Origin: Candidatus Heimdallarchaeota archaeon
Lineage (GTDB): Archaea > Asgardarchaeota > Heimdallarchaeia > Heimdallarchaeales > Heimdallarchaeaceae
Reading direction: 5' to 3'
DNA: 6,613 bases
Assembly (NCBI GenBank): GCA_023139025.1
Contig: JAGLOH010000123.1
Span: 1-6,613 of the forward strand
The notes under the pieces: model-generated
Databases searched by the model: none
Seen by the model: the letters and a program-made list of their open reading frames with translations, nothing else
Told to the model about the DNA's origin: nothing
Shown here: positions 5,836-6,613 of the stretch, in pieces
Layout of the letters: each line of letters opens with the position of its first letter
Position numbering within the stretch: position 1 is the first letter of the stretch
Translations under genes and position numbers: made by a program

Positions 5836-6404
5836 ATATATTTTTTCTTATTCTCATTCCACCAATCTAGCCATCCTTGCCGTAATTCATCTCTTTGAGC
5901 CACTGAAACTCCTCCCACAAATTCCCAAAAAGGATTGTTAAACATTCTTCTTAATAGAACGATTTGGCCTGTATGTCCCATTAGATGTAAGGAAATTCTG
6001 TGAATCAAATCTGATAACTTCTCACTCGCATCCTCATGTGGTTTATTGTCAAACTCTTTGACTGAAAGTTTCTCAAGTATTTGAAAATAATTTGAAGATA
6101 TTTCTATGTAGTTATCCAACAATTTCTGAAATGAAAAAGGATATTCTACAATATACTCTTTTGATACTCCATATGCATAGTAATCTCTTTCTTCCAGAGA
6201 CAGAATTCTTTCACCAGTATGATATGCCAAATAGTAGTCCATGTGCGTAGCACAATGTCCTACAATCCAAGCTATATGATTTACATCCTTTTGTATTTGC
6301 TTGATAATAATACTTGCTTCTACATTCTTTAGTGACATCAGAAAATTTATGTCAACAATTTTTAATTCTTTTATTAGAGAATCAATAGGTTTCACATCTA
6401 TCAT
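5832..6404 (-). CDS. DinB/YfiT-fold metal-binding protein
   Basis: A 190-residue protein of the DinB-like four-helix superfamily. The three putative metal-ligand His are His50 in 'HIAWIVGHCATH' and His140/His144 in 'LHLMGHTGQIVLLRR', the usual one-plus-HxxxH arrangement, followed by the characteristic GQ. The length is near the family norm and the Trp-rich end 'GWLDWWNE' closes the protein. Superfamily members range from stress-induced proteins of unknown role to thiol-dependent transferases and hydrolases, so no reaction can be assigned. The ATG at 6404 is the first in frame with the conserved helices. The gene converges on GH20 with a 4-bp stop-codon overlap and lies 64 bp downstream of another minus-strand gene cut by the window edge. 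Confidence 0.82.
   Translation of the reverse strand: MIDVKPIDSLIKELKIVDINFLMSLKNVEASIIIKQIQKDVNHIAWIVGHCATHMDYYLAYHTGERILSLEERDYYAYGVSKEYIVEYPFSFQKLLDNYIEISSNYFQILEKLSVKEFDNKPHEDASEKLSDLIHRISLHLMGHTGQIVLLRRMFNNPFWEFVGGVSVAQRDELRQGWLDWWNENKKKYI
5841..5853 (+). terminator. T-rich stretch, possible GH20 terminator inside the DinB coding end
   Basis: TTTTTTCTTATTC begins six bases after the GH20 stop codon and is a plausible archaeal T-tract terminator. On the other strand it is coding sequence for the Lys-rich end of the DinB protein, so it could arise from coding alone. Confidence 0.35.
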
Positions 6405-6422
6405 TCTTAAGAAAACAAGAAT

Positions 6423-6432
6423 CTTAATTAAT
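6423..6432 (-). promoter_or_regulatory. TATA-like box of the DinB gene
   Basis: The minus strand reads ATTAATTAAG, centred about 24 bp before the ATG at 6404, consistent with a nearly leaderless transcript. No Shine-Dalgarno is seen. The box is weak, and readthrough from the upstream minus-strand gene is also possible. Confidence 0.35.
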
Positions 6433-6468
6433 TTTTTTGTTTGTTTCCCATAATATCCTATGCTAGCT

Positions 6469-6613
6469 CTATCCGTGCAAATCTTCAGGAATCAATTCAT
6501 AAGGATGATTAAAGAAAACACTTTTTAGAACCAATGGTAATTTGATTAAGTTATATATTAACATCCTCCATTGTCTATTTTTAACCAGTTTTTTGAATAA
6601 GCGAAGAATTCTT
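6469..6613 (-). CDS. Unidentified protein, C-terminal fragment cut by the right edge
   Basis: On the minus strand a frame is open from the window edge for 47 codons to a TAG at 6469-6471. The peptide has protein-like composition: a basic amphipathic start (RLFKKLVKNRQWR), a hydrophobic helix-like middle (LIYNLIKLPLVLKSVFF) and a charged end (HPYELIPEDLHG). I do not recognise the family. The frame lies just upstream of the DinB gene on the same strand, with a 64-bp gap, and fills a stretch that would otherwise appear empty. The start and most of the protein are outside the window. Chance is possible at this length, but the composition and position favour a real gene end. Confidence 0.55.
   Translation of the reverse strand, partial: RILRLFKKLVKNRQWRMLIYNLIKLPLVLKSVFFNHPYELIPEDLHG

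Overview
The window is AT-rich, densely coding and intron-free, and looks archaeal. The evidence is TATA-like boxes at set distances from start codons, several genes whose box lies only 24-27 bp before the start (leaderless-type), and T-rich stretches after stop codons. Two proteins resemble eukaryotic families more than the usual prokaryotic ones: a SIRT6/7-type sirtuin, and a membrane protein whose C-terminal EEP domain recalls Cwh43/PGAP2IP. Together this suggests an Asgard-type archaeon. That placement is an inference from gene content; the window has no rRNA or universal marker to test it.

Layout from left to right: (1) the C-terminal part of a beta-class DNA methyltransferase, cut by the left edge (+); (2) a dodecin-fold protein (-) with a strong Shine-Dalgarno; (3) a 124-bp divergent promoter region; (4) a sirtuin with SIRT6/7-like features (+); (5) a 671-residue polytopic membrane protein ending in an EEP hydrolase domain (+); (6) a convergent intergenic region with T-tracts and a small hairpin; (7) a small protein with an Arg-rich head, a short hydrophobic segment and an acidic tail (-); (8) a cytosolic GH20 beta-N-acetylhexosaminidase (+); (9) a DinB-fold protein (-) whose stop overlaps the GH20 stop by 4 bp; (10) at the right edge, the last 47 codons of another minus-strand gene that I do not recognise.

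The genes do not form one obvious operon: strands alternate and most genes have their own promoter-like element. The sirtuin and EEP genes are codirectional and 59 bp apart, but the EEP gene has its own TATA-like box. I see no defence island, CRISPR array, transposon or tRNA. The most interesting content is the pair of eukaryote-like proteins, a dodecin lacking both flavin-contact residues, and the charge-segregated Arg-rich protein. I do not see a clearly new multi-gene system.
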